Assembly (NCBI GenBank): GCA_910578735.1
Contig: CAJTSQ010000008.1
Span: 1-64,000, forward strand
Length of the DNA: 64,000 bases
From: an uncultured Oscillospiraceae bacterium
Lineage (GTDB): Bacteria > Bacillota > Clostridia > Oscillospirales > Oscillospiraceae
Reading direction: 5' to 3'
Part shown: positions 53,660 to 62,987 of the stretch, piece by piece
Layout of the letters: the number at the start of each line of letters is the position of its first letter
Numbering within the stretch: the stretch's first letter is position 1
Notes under the pieces: generated by a model
The model's input: only the letters and a program-made list of their open reading frames with translations
The model's database searches: none
Told to the model about the DNA's origin: nothing
Program-made: the position numbers and the translations under genes

Positions 53660-54436
53660 TTAATCCTTGCGGTTGTGGTGGGGGTGGTCCATTACAGTCT
53701 TGCAGGCCCGGGTGAGCTGGGCGAAGATGGTGGTGCTGTACCGCCCCTCATACACGGTAAGCATGGGGATTCGATCCCGTTTGGACAGTACCACGTACTT
53801 TGGCACCAGGTTGGTCAAAGTAAGGGCCTTTACATCCGCCTCACAGTGCTTGCAGGAACACAGTCCAAACTTTTTGATATAATGGGGGGCCTTTTCTTCC
53901 ACTAGGGCCTGCATGATATTGATATAGGAGAGCTCATCCTCAGGGACGGGCCGGGGTGCAGGCGGCCCTGCGGGAGCTTCCTCCACCGGCGCGGGAGTCT
54001 CTGCAGGGGCCTGGTCGGGGTCCTCGCCGCCGCCCAGGGAGGCCAGCATCCGCTCGATGTCCTCCTGGCTCATCTTCCCGCCGGAGGGTGCGGGCGCGGG
54101 GGGCTGTACGGGGGCGGGAGCTTCCTCCACCGGCGGAGCCGGAGGAACAGGGGCCTCGTCCACGGGGACGGCCGGAGGGGCGGGCGGCTCCTCTGACTGC
54201 AGTTCCTCCTCCAGGGCCTGCTGAATCTGCTGGGCCAGGTTGTCGTCGTTGGACTGGGCTACCTCCAGAATCGGAGGGAGCAGGGGCCGGCCGGCGGCGG
54301 GCTGTACCACCTCCTGCTCCGGAGTTTCAGCGGCGGCGGTTTCCTCACCGGCGGGGGGTACCTCACCCGGGGCGGTGAGCAGATTGAGAACATGGGCAGT
54401 TTTGTTGCCCTTAGCATTTTTTTTGGCAGCAGCCAT
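53660..54436 (-). CDS. ComFB-domain protein with a FliM-like docking peptide
   Basis: A 258-aa protein. C-terminal ComFB domain (about residues 168-250) with the family pattern 'YINIMQALVEEK...FGLCSCKHCEADV.AL.L..L.PKYVV'. N-terminal 165 aa are Pro/Ala/Glu-rich and disordered, except for MSQEDIERMLASLGG at 122-136. That segment resembles LSQSQIDALLN of FliM and LSQEEIEKLLG of FliY. ComFB proteins of cyanobacteria are reported c-di-NMP receptors that affect motility. The gene is 24 bp behind the ParA gene. Its ATG is preceded by AAAGGAG. Flagellar switch targeting is my inference. Confidence 0.85.
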   Translation of the reverse strand: MAAAKKNAKGNKTAHVLNLLTAPGEVPPAGEETAAAETPEQEVVQPAAGRPLLPPILEVAQSNDDNLAQQIQQALEEELQSEEPPAPPAVPVDEAPVPPAPPVEEAPAPVQPPAPAPSGGKMSQEDIERMLASLGGGEDPDQAPAETPAPVEEAPAGPPAPRPVPEDELSYINIMQALVEEKAPHYIKKFGLCSCKHCEADVKALTLTNLVPKYVVLSKRDRIPMLTVYEGRYSTTIFAQLTRACKTVMDHPHHNRKD

Positions 54437-54460
54437 GTCGATCACACTCCTTTCCAATGA

Positions 54461-55270
54461 TCAGCGTCCGTCGGGACGCCGGCCCTGAGCAGATGGGGCC
54501 GGGGCAAAGAAGCCGTACTCCCGAGTGATCTCATTGAGGAGCAGGCGGAAGTCACGGGCCACCTTGGACTCCGGGGCGTAGCTGAGGACGCTCTCCCCAT
54601 GGGCGGGGGCCTCTGCCACCGCCACGCCGGAGCGGATACGGGCCTGAAACACCTTGCTGTCCAGCTGTTTGGCGATCTGCTCCGCCATGTCCAGCACCTC
54701 CCGGTTCAGGGTGAAGCGCTGGTTGTACTTGTTGAGCAAAATACCCAGCACCCGCAGACGGGAGTTGTAGCAGCGTCGGACGGTGTCGATGGTCTCACGA
54801 ATCTGGGCCACGCCCAGCAGACTGAGAATCTCCGGGGCCATGGGAATAATCAGCCCGTCGGCGGCCACATAGGCGTTTACCGTCAGCACGTTGAGGGCGG
54901 GCGGGGTGTCGATGATAATAAAGTCGTAGACGTCGGCCACTTCGGCCAGGCAGTTTTTCAACAGGAACTCCCGGCCGGGCCGGTTGAACTCCAGCTCGGC
55001 GGCGGACAGCAGGATGTTGGAGGGCAGTACATCGCCGCAGTCGGACGGAGTAATGACCTCCTGAATGTTTTTCGTGCCCTTGAGGACGTCGTAGACAGTG
55101 GCACAGTTTTCAATGTCCAGACCCAGGCAGAAGCCCAAGCTGCCCTGAGGGTCCAAGTCGACCCCCAGCACGCGGGCACCCCGCTGACGCAGGCCGTCCA
55201 TCAGGGAACCGGCCGTAGTGGTTTTGCCCACGCCGCCTTTCTGGTTGGTGATGGTGATGATAACGGACAA
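54461..55270 (-). CDS. ParA/Soj family ATPase
   Basis: A 269-aa ParA-type ATPase with the deviant Walker A KGGVGKTT at residues 11-18, 'VDLDPQGSLGFCLG' and the 'IIIDTPPALNVLTVNAYVAADGLIIPM' motif. It lacks the N-terminal DQAxxLR helix of FlhG and an obvious C-terminal amphipathic membrane helix, so it is not a plain FlhG or MinD. TTG start after GGGGGAG. No ParB is nearby. It forms a minus-strand operon with the ComFB gene inside the flagellar locus, so it may place or count flagella or receptors. Confidence 0.9.
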   Translation of the reverse strand: MSVIITITNQKGGVGKTTTAGSLMDGLRQRGARVLGVDLDPQGSLGFCLGLDIENCATVYDVLKGTKNIQEVITPSDCGDVLPSNILLSAAELEFNRPGREFLLKNCLAEVADVYDFIIIDTPPALNVLTVNAYVAADGLIIPMAPEILSLLGVAQIRETIDTVRRCYNSRLRVLGILLNKYNQRFTLNREVLDMAEQIAKQLDSKVFQARIRSGVAVAEAPAHGESVLSYAPESKVARDFRLLLNEITREYGFFAPAPSAQGRRPDGR

Positions 55271-55450
55271 GTGATCTCCCCCTGTTGTGAGAACGCAGCC
55301 CCGTGCGCCGGGCGCAGGTTCGAAAATCTTTCTCTGAGAACTATTAACTTTATAATACTACATGACGATAAAAAAGTACAGAGTCTTTTTGTTTCAATTC
55401 TTAAAAAAACCATTCAGAATATAGAGACAAGATGGAAGGAGCGACTAATT

Positions 55451-58231
55451 ATGGCCTCTATCAGCGGAGCAACAAGAAGCAACATGACAAGCAGCCTCTA
55501 TAACAGCGCAAATGTGATCAGCGGTCTGGCCAGCGGACTGGATACGGAGGGTATGATCGAAAGTCTGGTGAAGAGCTATCAGACCAAGATCAACCAGTTG
55601 AACCAGAAGGTAACCAAGACGGAGTGGAAACAGGACGCTTACCGAAGCATCATCCAGAAGATGGTGGGCTTTTCCAGTAAGTATACCTCCTACAGCTCCA
55701 GCACAAACCTGATGTCCCCCAGCTTTTTTAACGCTGCGGTGAAGGTGGCCGCCCAGGGCCTGTACGCAGACAAGGTGACCGCCAGCGGCAAGACCAGCAG
55801 CGAGATCTCCCTGGACAAGGTGAGCCAGCTGGCTACCTCCGCCCAGTTCCGCACCCGGAGCAACCTGAACGCGGGGGACGGCAAGAGCATCCAGGCCGCC
55901 CAGGCCATGGACCTGAACGGCAAGACTACCCTGAGCTCCCTCAGTGGCAGCCTGACCTTGACCTACGGCAGCAACAACATCACCCTGAACTTCGACGAGG
56001 TGGCCGACAAGGAGGCCCTGGAGGAGATCAAGAAGAAGGGCGGGTCCAGCATGACCGAGACCCAGGCCCTGGCTGAGCTCATCAACCAGAAGCTGGATGG
56101 GCAGAAAATCTCCTTCAGCGGCGGCTCCTCCGCCGACGCCAAGGACCGCATCGAGGTGCGGGCCGACGGCATGAACATCACCTTCAGCGACAAGTCCAGC
56201 GCGGGCAACTCGGTGTACCTCTCCAAGGCCAGCGGCAACGTGGCTGACGTTCTGGGTCTGGACCTGTCCAACGCCAAGGAGGATAAGCCTGCCACCATCA
56301 AGACCAATTACGACTTCTCCACCACCAAAGAGGTGAACAACGCCGAGTATCTGTCCGGGAAGATCATGAACCTGAGCCTGGACGGCTCCACCAAGCAGAT
56401 CAAGCTGCCCAAGATCGTGGGCAGCGAGAGCGCCGGCTACAAGATCGTGGACAATGACGGCAAGGCGATTGATTACAACGCCGAGAACTACACCAAGGTG
56501 CTCAACGAAAGCCTGGATAAGGCCTTCAAGGGCAAGGTGAAGGTGGAGAATACGGCCACCGACGGCAAGCTCCAGCTGAGCTTTAAGCCCCAGGAGGGCT
56601 CTGACCTGATTATCAACACCGACGTGGGAGAGACCTTGGGCATCGGCCGGGCGGCCACCAGCTACCTGAACACCAGCAAGACCCTGGAAGACCTGATGGA
56701 GCTGAAGGACGACTACGCCGTTAAGGATAAAAACGGCAAGTTTGTCCTGGATGACAAGGGCAACAAGCAGTATGAGTTCCGGATCAACGACACCCTGATC
56801 GGCACCTACACCAAGGACACCAAGCTGTCCGATATTATGAACGACATCAACTCCAACAGCGACGCCGGGGTGAAGGTGAGCTACTCCCAGACCACCAAGA
56901 ACTTCACCTTTACCTCCAAGGAGACAGGCGCGGACAGCGAGGTCAAGATCAATGGCGGCCTGGCCGAGGCCATGTTCGGAACCACTGAGATTCCTGACAA
57001 CAGCGGCGGCAGCTTTGCCGAGGCCTATGGTGTTAAGTGGCTGCAGGATGGCGAAAGCGCAAAGTTCACATTTACGATACCCGAAGTAGGCAGCCATGAG
57101 TTCAGTATCACAAAGGAGACCTCCCTCGAGGATGTTGTCAATAAACTGAACAAATCTCTCATTGGTCAAAATCATTCCTTTTCCTATAACAAGTTCACGG
57201 GCCAGATCGAGGCAAAGGACAGAGAGAGCGGCGCGAAACTTGAACTTAAGATAACGGATATGTACGATGACGAGGTGTCATTCGATGAGAGCAAAGCGCC
57301 CGATATCGACTATAAACCCGGCCAGGACGCTGAGTTTACTGTCACCGTAAACGGCGAGACCATCAACATGAAGCGGGCCTCCAACAGCGTAAACATCGAC
57401 GGCCTGACTATCAACATGAACGACACCTTCGACGGCTCCGTGGATAAGGACGGCAAGGACAGCGTAAGCAGCACAGGCAAGCCCACCAACGCAGTCACCT
57501 TCAAGACCAGCACGGACTCCGACAAGATCGTGGACGCCATCAAGACCATGATCGAGGACTATAACACCATGATGGCGGAGATCAAGTCGGCCTACTCTAC
57601 CATGCCCTATCAGAAGTCCAACGGCTCCTTTGCCAACTACGAGCCCCTCACCGACGAGGACCGGGAGGGCATGTCGGAGAGCGCCATTGAGCGCTACGAG
57701 GAGAAGGCCAAGCAGGGTATTCTCTTTGGCGACCGGAACCTGTCTACCCTGTATGACAAGATGCGCAATGTCTTCTCTCCCGCCGGGGAGGACGGCGCTT
57801 TCCTGCGGGCCATGGGCATCACCACCAGCTTCTCCATGAGCGATGGCACCCAGGCCGTCACCCTGGACGAGAGTAAGCTGCGCGCCATGCTGGACAGCGA
57901 GCCCGAGCGGGTGGCTGAGGTCTTTACCAAGACCACCGGCAACGGCGGCGTGATGCAGAACATGAAAACCCAGCTGGACAACTACGCCAAGACCACCGGC
58001 GAGCCCAAGGGCATCCTGATCCAGCAGGCCGGCAGCCCCCTGAGTTCCCTGTCCCTGATGAACAACACCTGGCAGAAGCAGATCGACAACATCAACACCC
58101 AGATTGAGAAGTGGCAGGATAAGCTGTCCAGCCAGGTGGACCGCTATACCCAGCAGTTCTCCCGCCTGGAACAGCTGATTAGTCAGATGAACTCCCAGAG
58201 CTCCACTCTGGCTGGTCTCATGGGCGGCTAA
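55451..58231 (+). CDS. fliD: flagellar cap protein FliD
   Basis: A 926-aa filament cap, nearly twice the B. subtilis length. N-terminal 'ISGLASGLDTEGMIESLVKSYQTKINQL' and C-terminal coiled coil 'DKLSSQVDRYTQQFSRLEQLISQMNSQSS' are typical. Residues about 441-520 and 525-612 look like two copies of a flagellin-hook-IN-like module. The second (DNA about 57010-57310) has AT-richer codons than the rest. ATG 55451 follows GGAAGGAG; the frame is open far upstream by chance. Confidence 0.94.
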   Translation: MASISGATRSNMTSSLYNSANVISGLASGLDTEGMIESLVKSYQTKINQLNQKVTKTEWKQDAYRSIIQKMVGFSSKYTSYSSSTNLMSPSFFNAAVKVAAQGLYADKVTASGKTSSEISLDKVSQLATSAQFRTRSNLNAGDGKSIQAAQAMDLNGKTTLSSLSGSLTLTYGSNNITLNFDEVADKEALEEIKKKGGSSMTETQALAELINQKLDGQKISFSGGSSADAKDRIEVRADGMNITFSDKSSAGNSVYLSKASGNVADVLGLDLSNAKEDKPATIKTNYDFSTTKEVNNAEYLSGKIMNLSLDGSTKQIKLPKIVGSESAGYKIVDNDGKAIDYNAENYTKVLNESLDKAFKGKVKVENTATDGKLQLSFKPQEGSDLIINTDVGETLGIGRAATSYLNTSKTLEDLMELKDDYAVKDKNGKFVLDDKGNKQYEFRINDTLIGTYTKDTKLSDIMNDINSNSDAGVKVSYSQTTKNFTFTSKETGADSEVKINGGLAEAMFGTTEIPDNSGGSFAEAYGVKWLQDGESAKFTFTIPEVGSHEFSITKETSLEDVVNKLNKSLIGQNHSFSYNKFTGQIEAKDRESGAKLELKITDMYDDEVSFDESKAPDIDYKPGQDAEFTVTVNGETINMKRASNSVNIDGLTINMNDTFDGSVDKDGKDSVSSTGKPTNAVTFKTSTDSDKIVDAIKTMIEDYNTMMAEIKSAYSTMPYQKSNGSFANYEPLTDEDREGMSESAIERYEEKAKQGILFGDRNLSTLYDKMRNVFSPAGEDGAFLRAMGITTSFSMSDGTQAVTLDESKLRAMLDSEPERVAEVFTKTTGNGGVMQNMKTQLDNYAKTTGEPKGILIQQAGSPLSSLSLMNNTWQKQIDNINTQIEKWQDKLSSQVDRYTQQFSRLEQLISQMNSQSSTLAGLMGG

Positions 58232-58254
58232 CACCGCCAGAAAGGACGATCCAC

Positions 58255-58623
58255 ATGGACGCAAGAGGTTATCAGCAGTATAAACAGCAGTCTATCAACT
58301 CTATGACACCGGGGGAGCTGCTCATGCTGCTCTACGATGAGCTGGTCAAACGCTCTACCTTGGCTTCCATTGCCTTGGATAAGCAGGATTGGCCCACCTT
58401 TGAGGCCGCGCTGGACCGGTGCACCGACATTGTCAACTATCTGGATGAGACGCTGGACCACCAGTACCCCATCAGCCAGGATTTGGCCCGGATGTATGAC
58501 TACTTCACCTATGAGCTGGGGCGCATCAAGCTAGGCCGGAACAAGGGAGAGCTGGACCGGCTGCGTCCTATGCTGGCTGATATGCGGGATGCCTTCCGCA
58601 CGGCGGAAAAAAGCAACGGTTAG
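58255..58623 (+). CDS. fliS: flagellin chaperone FliS
   Basis: A 122-aa helical chaperone with 'YQQYKQQSINSMTPGELLMLLYDELVKR', the FliS hallmark. It binds the flagellin C-terminus and guides it to FlhA. Directly after fliD as usual. Confidence 0.95.
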   Translation: MDARGYQQYKQQSINSMTPGELLMLLYDELVKRSTLASIALDKQDWPTFEAALDRCTDIVNYLDETLDHQYPISQDLARMYDYFTYELGRIKLGRNKGELDRLRPMLADMRDAFRTAEKSNG

Positions 58624-58634
58624 GAGCATTGGGA

Positions 58635-59033
58635 ATGACAAAGGGCGATTGGCTGGATTTGACCGTGCTGGAGCGGAAAAAATATAACCAGCTGTCTGAG
58701 GTGATGGACCTGAGCCAGCAGATGGCAGAGGCACTGGACCGAAACGATCAGGTGTCAGTGCGGATGCTGCTGTCCATGCGCCAGGACCCCATCCTTCAGC
58801 TGGAGGAATTGAAGCGGGCCATTCAGAACAAGCGTGACGGCCTGTCCCCGGAGGACCAGTCCCGCCTCTCCGCCCTTCAGGGCGGAGCCGCCCCCCAGGG
58901 GGCGGAGGAGACCGCCTACGCCGGTCAGGCGGGCCCCGCCCGCCGTCTGCTGGAGCGGGTGATCGAGCTGGACCAGCGCCTGAACCGCCGGCTGGCAGGA
59001 AAAGATTCGTTCTACTTGAAAAACGTGAAATAA
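58635..59033 (+). CDS. FliT-like flagellar chaperone
   Basis: A 132-aa mostly helical protein following fliS, the usual place for a FliT-type chaperone of FliD. Sequence similarity is weak, so the call rests on position, length and helix content. ATG 58635 follows AGGAG. A Gly/Ala-rich loop splits the helices near residues 80-95. Confidence 0.6.
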   Translation: MTKGDWLDLTVLERKKYNQLSEVMDLSQQMAEALDRNDQVSVRMLLSMRQDPILQLEELKRAIQNKRDGLSPEDQSRLSALQGGAAPQGAEETAYAGQAGPARRLLERVIELDQRLNRRLAGKDSFYLKNVK

Positions 59034-59040
59034 ATAAAAT

Positions 59041-59077
59041 GATCTACCCCTGTGCCTCGTGGACGCGGGGGTAGATC
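59041..59077 (-). terminator. terminator of the C39-type peptidase gene
   Basis: GATCTACCCC pairs with GGGGTAGATC, followed on the minus strand by ATTTTATTTATTT. The plus strand side has no T-run. Confidence 0.75.
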
Positions 59078-59081
59078 GTTG

Positions 59082-60032
59082 TCAAACAAAATCCTGGGCC
59101 GATACCAGCCACAGCGGGCCGCCGCTGTCCCGGCTGGCGGACAGCTCAGACAGGATCAGCTCCAGATCCCAGGTGGTCAGGCTGCGTTCCACGCTGGCCG
59201 GGTCGGCCACCAGGATGCTGCCGTCCAGGGTAACGCCCCGGAGCAGGATAAAGTGGCCCCGGCTGGTAAAATGGCCTGGCCCCATCAGCGCCACAACCAG
59301 CTGGCCGTCAGACAGGCAGCGGGAGATGGTACTCAGGTCCGTCTCCTCCGGCGGGAGAGGGGTGCAGTTCAGCCCGTAGTCCTCCGACACTCCGGCGATA
59401 ATGCTCCGGTAGGACCCGTGCTTTTTGGCCCAGTAACCCTGGTCTACGCAGTGCCGGGCCATCTGGGCCGGGTCGACCGTGGTGCTGGTCAGGGTGGATA
59501 CCACCATGGCCATGGCCGTAGGCCCGCATCCGTAGCCCCCGATCTTGTCCGAGCCGTAGGGCTCGTTAGACCAGCGGTCGGCGGTCTGATTGTAGTAGAG
59601 AATCTCCTGGGTGCCCCCGGTGAGATATTCCACGCCGGACCGGGCGGCCAGGGCGGTGACGGCGAAATCGGCCTGGGGCCTGGGCGGAGGGGCGAGTATC
59701 TCGCCGTCCACCAGCTGAATATCTTCCAGATCCTCTGAATTGCCGTCGGACTCCTCCGCCAGGAGGACCAGCTCGTCCAGCGAGCCCCGGATTTCCTGGG
59801 CAGCGGTGCGTACTGCGGCGGAAAAACTGCCCCGCCAACCCTCCCAGGCGGCCTGACCACGCTGGGCTAACTGCTGAACACCGGTCCGGATGGGGTCGGT
59901 GAGACGGTGGTAAAGTTCCGGAGATTGGTAGGAACACACCGCCAGTTCCACAAAAGCGATACAAATTACGGCCAAAAGCAGGACGAGAAGGATAAAACTG
60001 GAATTTTTAAGCGGTTTTTTAATTTTTTTCAC
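59082..60032 (-). CDS. membrane-anchored C39-like cysteine peptidase
   Basis: A protein of about 316 aa with one N-terminal membrane helix, an extracellular linker rich in acidic residues, and a C-terminal Peptidase_C39_2-type domain. Catalytic Cys lies in GGYGCGPTAMAMV, His in GHFTSRGHFILLRGV and Asp in VADPAS. Such domains cleave peptides or peptidoglycan-linked substrates outside the cell. GTG at 60032 with GGGGGT upstream was chosen; a TTG at 60068 has no ribosome site. It sits at the end of the flagellar locus. Confidence 0.85.
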   Translation of the reverse strand: MKKIKKPLKNSSFILLVLLLAVICIAFVELAVCSYQSPELYHRLTDPIRTGVQQLAQRGQAAWEGWRGSFSAAVRTAAQEIRGSLDELVLLAEESDGNSEDLEDIQLVDGEILAPPPRPQADFAVTALAARSGVEYLTGGTQEILYYNQTADRWSNEPYGSDKIGGYGCGPTAMAMVVSTLTSTTVDPAQMARHCVDQGYWAKKHGSYRSIIAGVSEDYGLNCTPLPPEETDLSTISRCLSDGQLVVALMGPGHFTSRGHFILLRGVTLDGSILVADPASVERSLTTWDLELILSELSASRDSGGPLWLVSAQDFV

Positions 60033-60184
60033 GTTTACCCCCAAAAAATTGAAAATAAGTCTTTTCAACTGTGTCGAAAACGATTATACTACAAGTAACG
60101 GAATTTTGAAACCATAATTTTATGGAGGCCGCACCGGACCAGTGGACTGCGTCTCCATAGTGTGGCAAGGGAGCCCTGGTAGCC

Positions 60185-60886
60185 ATGCCGGAAATACGGT
60201 TAGAAAACGTATCAAAAGTTTATAAGACAGAGGATAAGCGAAAACAGTATGCGGTCCGGGATTTGTCCCTTAAGGTCAGTCAGGGGGAGTTCGTTTTCCT
60301 GATTGGAAGCAGCGGCGCTGGAAAGAGCACCATGCTGAAGCTGATGGGGGGCGAAATTTCTCCGGATGAGGGCATGGTGCTGGTGGATGATGTGAACATT
60401 GGCCGGTATTTCGGCCCCTGGAAGGCACGGCTGGCGCGGACGTTTGGAATTGTCAGTCAGGAGACCCTGCTGATTCGGAAGCGGACCATTATGGAGAATT
60501 TAATGGTGGCCGCCCGGGCCAGCGGCCTTCAGCGCAAAAGCCGCCCGGCGGCGGAAAAAGCCCTGGGGCTGGTGGGCCTGCCCACGGTGGGCGACGCCTA
60601 CCCCGCCCAGCTGTCCATCGGCGAGGTCCGCCGCGTGGAGCTGGCCCGGGCGCTGATCAGCAGCCCGCCCATCCTGCTCTTGGATGAGTTGACCGCCAAC
60701 CTGGATGACGACACCATCTGGGATGTCCTCCACCTGCTGCGGGAGCTGAACAACCGGGGGACGACCATCATCATGGCCACCCACGCCAGCCAGTATGTGA
60801 ACATTATGCGCCAGCGGGTGGTAACACTGGTGGACGGCAGGCTGTTTGGCGATGTGCGGAACGGAAGATATGGCGACATTGTGTAA
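60185..60886 (+). CDS. ftsE: FtsE-like ABC transporter ATPase
   Basis: A 233-aa ABC ATPase with Walker A GSSGAGKS (41-48), Q-loop 'IVSQETLLI', signature 'LSIGEVRRVELARAL' and Walker B 'ILLLDELT', with Leu in place of the usual Pro. It most resembles FtsE, which with FtsX activates peptidoglycan hydrolases at division. No FtsX-like permease follows. The leader has a hairpin TATGGAG...CTCCATA (60121-60164). Confidence 0.75.
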   Translation: MPEIRLENVSKVYKTEDKRKQYAVRDLSLKVSQGEFVFLIGSSGAGKSTMLKLMGGEISPDEGMVLVDDVNIGRYFGPWKARLARTFGIVSQETLLIRKRTIMENLMVAARASGLQRKSRPAAEKALGLVGLPTVGDAYPAQLSIGEVRRVELARALISSPPILLLDELTANLDDDTIWDVLHLLRELNNRGTTIIMATHASQYVNIMRQRVVTLVDGRLFGDVRNGRYGDIV

Positions 60887-61075
60887 GAAACACAAAATGA
60901 TACATAAGGCGGTGGAAATCGTGAGGTATTTGAGCGGAACTGGCCGGGCGGCCAATCAGCGCGGCCATCCAGCCGGCGGGCTGTTCCTGCGGAATGCAGT
61001 GGAAGTTGTTTGACCGTATAAGACTTCTGCGGCCGGACCTGGGCCGGCGGCGGAGAAAATGGGAGGAAACTACAT

Positions 61076-62866
61076 ATGAACTTCAAGAATATGTCCATTA
61101 AGAAGAGCTTGATTGTAGGCTTTGGAACTACGCTTCTGGTCTCTGTGATCATCATTGTGACGTCCCTGATTATGATGAACATGCAGAAGAACGCCTACAC
61201 AGACATCATTAACCACTATGTGAAGACCAGCGAGCTGGTTTCCGAGTGCCGGATCGACTATAATATTGCCGCCCGGTATCTGCGGGACGTGGCGCTTTCC
61301 GGCAATCAGAACGGGTTGAACACTGTTACAACCAAGCTGGGTGAGCTCGCCACCCAGACGACCGAGATGAAGGACACCTATCCCAAGGAGCTGCAGGACC
61401 GCACCCTGCTCAACGACTTTGTCAGCACCCTGGAGGCGTGGACACAAGAGGCCCAATTGATTGCCGAGGTTGTGAAAACCGACCGGAATCGCGCTGCGGA
61501 GATGATTGTCAACGATTGTACTCCCGCGCTGGATAAGGCCGCCGCAGCCGGGACCGCCCTGGCCGAGGAGCTCGAGACCCAGCAGAATAAGATCATCAAA
61601 AATCAGAATACCACCTCCAACATTGCGATGGCAGTGATTATTGCAGTCATGGTCGTGGCCACGATCGTTGTGCTGCTGATGGCCGCCAAGATTATCCGGA
61701 GCATCGTGGAGCCCAGCAACCAGGTCCGGGATGCCCTGGTAGGCTTCAGCCAGGGCGATTTGGCCGTTCCTGTAAACTACACCGGCGCAAATGAGTTGGG
61801 TGTGATGTGCGACGCGCTGCGCACCAGTCAGAGCGTTTTGAGCGAGTGTATCAGCGATACCTGCCACCTGTTGGAGGAGATGAGTGCGGGCAACTATGAT
61901 GTGCGCACAAAGGATGAGAAAATTTATGTCGGCTCTTTGCGCAAGATCCTGGACTCCGTACAGGTGATTAACAGCGGCATGAGCGACGATCTGGGACAGA
62001 TCAGCCAGAGCTCCGACCAGGTGGCCGCGGGCGCCGACCAGGTGTCTAACAGCGCCCAGGCCCTGGCCCAGGGTGCCACCGAGCAGGCCAGCGCCGTTCA
62101 GGAGCTGTCCGCCACCATCGCGGACATCTCTGAGAATGCCAAGAAGACCGCCGCCTCCGCCGAGCAGGCCGGCCAGTCCGTCCAGGAGGCCGGAACCCAG
62201 ATCAGCACCAGCGTGGAGTATGTCAAGCAGTTGAATATCGCCATGGAGAATATCTCCAACTCCTCTCAGGAGATTGGCAAGATCATCGCTACCATTGAGA
62301 ATATCGCGTTCCAGACCAACATTCTGGCCCTGAACGCCGCTGTTGAGGCCGCCCGGGCCGGTTCGGCCGGCAAGGGCTTCGCCGTGGTGGCCGACGAGGT
62401 GCGCAACCTGGCTTCCAAGTCTGACGAGGCCGCCAAGGCCACCAAGGACCTGATCGAGGGATCCGTCAGCGCGGTCCGTGAGGGCACCGAGGCCGTGGGC
62501 AAGGTTACCCAGTCCCTGGAGCAGACTGCCGAGCTGGCTGCCGGCGTGACCGGTATGATGGATACGGTGGTGCAAGCCGTGGAGAGCCAGACCGAGGCCA
62601 TTATCCAGGTCACCGAGGGCATCGATCAGATTTCCGCCGTGGTGCAGACCAACTCCGCCACCAGCGAGGAGTGCGCGGCCGCCAGCGAGGAGCTGTCCAG
62701 TCAGGCGTCCCTGATGAAGGAGCTGCTGTCCCGGTTCAAGCTGCGTCAGGACTATGGATTCAAGTCTCAGTCCCCCTCGCACAGCACCGCTTCCTCCGCC
62801 CGCGACTGGGAGACAGAGGACGACGGCTATGCCAGCTCCAGCCCCTTCGGAGGCAGTAAGTACTAA
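61076..62866 (+). CDS. methyl-accepting chemotaxis protein, four-helix-bundle sensor
   Basis: A 596-aa chemoreceptor. Membrane helices near residues 10-33 and 183-205 enclose a four-helix-bundle ligand domain of about 150 aa. HAMP follows, then a long coiled coil with the tip '[37 protein letters not shown]'. C-terminal Ser/Tyr-rich tail may tether modifying enzymes. GGGAGG precedes the ATG. Ligand unknown. Confidence 0.95.
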   Translation: MNFKNMSIKKSLIVGFGTTLLVSVIIIVTSLIMMNMQKNAYTDIINHYVKTSELVSECRIDYNIAARYLRDVALSGNQNGLNTVTTKLGELATQTTEMKDTYPKELQDRTLLNDFVSTLEAWTQEAQLIAEVVKTDRNRAAEMIVNDCTPALDKAAAAGTALAEELETQQNKIIKNQNTTSNIAMAVIIAVMVVATIVVLLMAAKIIRSIVEPSNQVRDALVGFSQGDLAVPVNYTGANELGVMCDALRTSQSVLSECISDTCHLLEEMSAGNYDVRTKDEKIYVGSLRKILDSVQVINSGMSDDLGQISQSSDQVAAGADQVSNSAQALAQGATEQASAVQELSATIADISENAKKTAASAEQAGQSVQEAGTQISTSVEYVKQLNIAMENISNSSQEIGKIIATIENIAFQTNILALNAAVEAARAGSAGKGFAVVADEVRNLASKSDEAAKATKDLIEGSVSAVREGTEAVGKVTQSLEQTAELAAGVTGMMDTVVQAVESQTEAIIQVTEGIDQISAVVQTNSATSEECAAASEELSSQASLMKELLSRFKLRQDYGFKSQSPSHSTASSARDWETEDDGYASSSPFGGSKY

Positions 62867-62890
62867 GGAACAGACAAATCCTGTCTGGGG

Positions 62891-62925
62891 AATATGGCGT
62901 CCTGACCGCAGGACGCCATATTCTC
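62891..62925 (+). terminator. hairpin after the second chemoreceptor
   Basis: AATATGGCGTCCTG-ACCG-CAGGACGCCATATT, a 14-bp perfect stem. The T-run is short (TTCTCC), so termination may be incomplete. Confidence 0.65.
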
Positions 62926-62987
62926 CGTTCTGAACTCAGGGGCTCCAATCAGGCGGGGCATTTGGCCCCGGACAAGAGGTGAACCGG

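Noticed and set aside
53956..54378. Plus-strand 140-codon open frame over the ComFB gene
   Set aside because: It is Arg/Pro-rich and mirrors the Pro/Ala-rich coding strand; no ribosome site.
54461..55270. FlhG or chromosome-partitioning ParA with ParB
   Set aside because: The protein lacks the FlhG DQAxxLR segment and a clear membrane helix, and no parB or parS-like site is nearby.
54599..55450. Long N-terminal extension of the fliD frame
   Set aside because: It is antisense to the ParA gene; FliD similarity and a good ribosome site begin at 55451.
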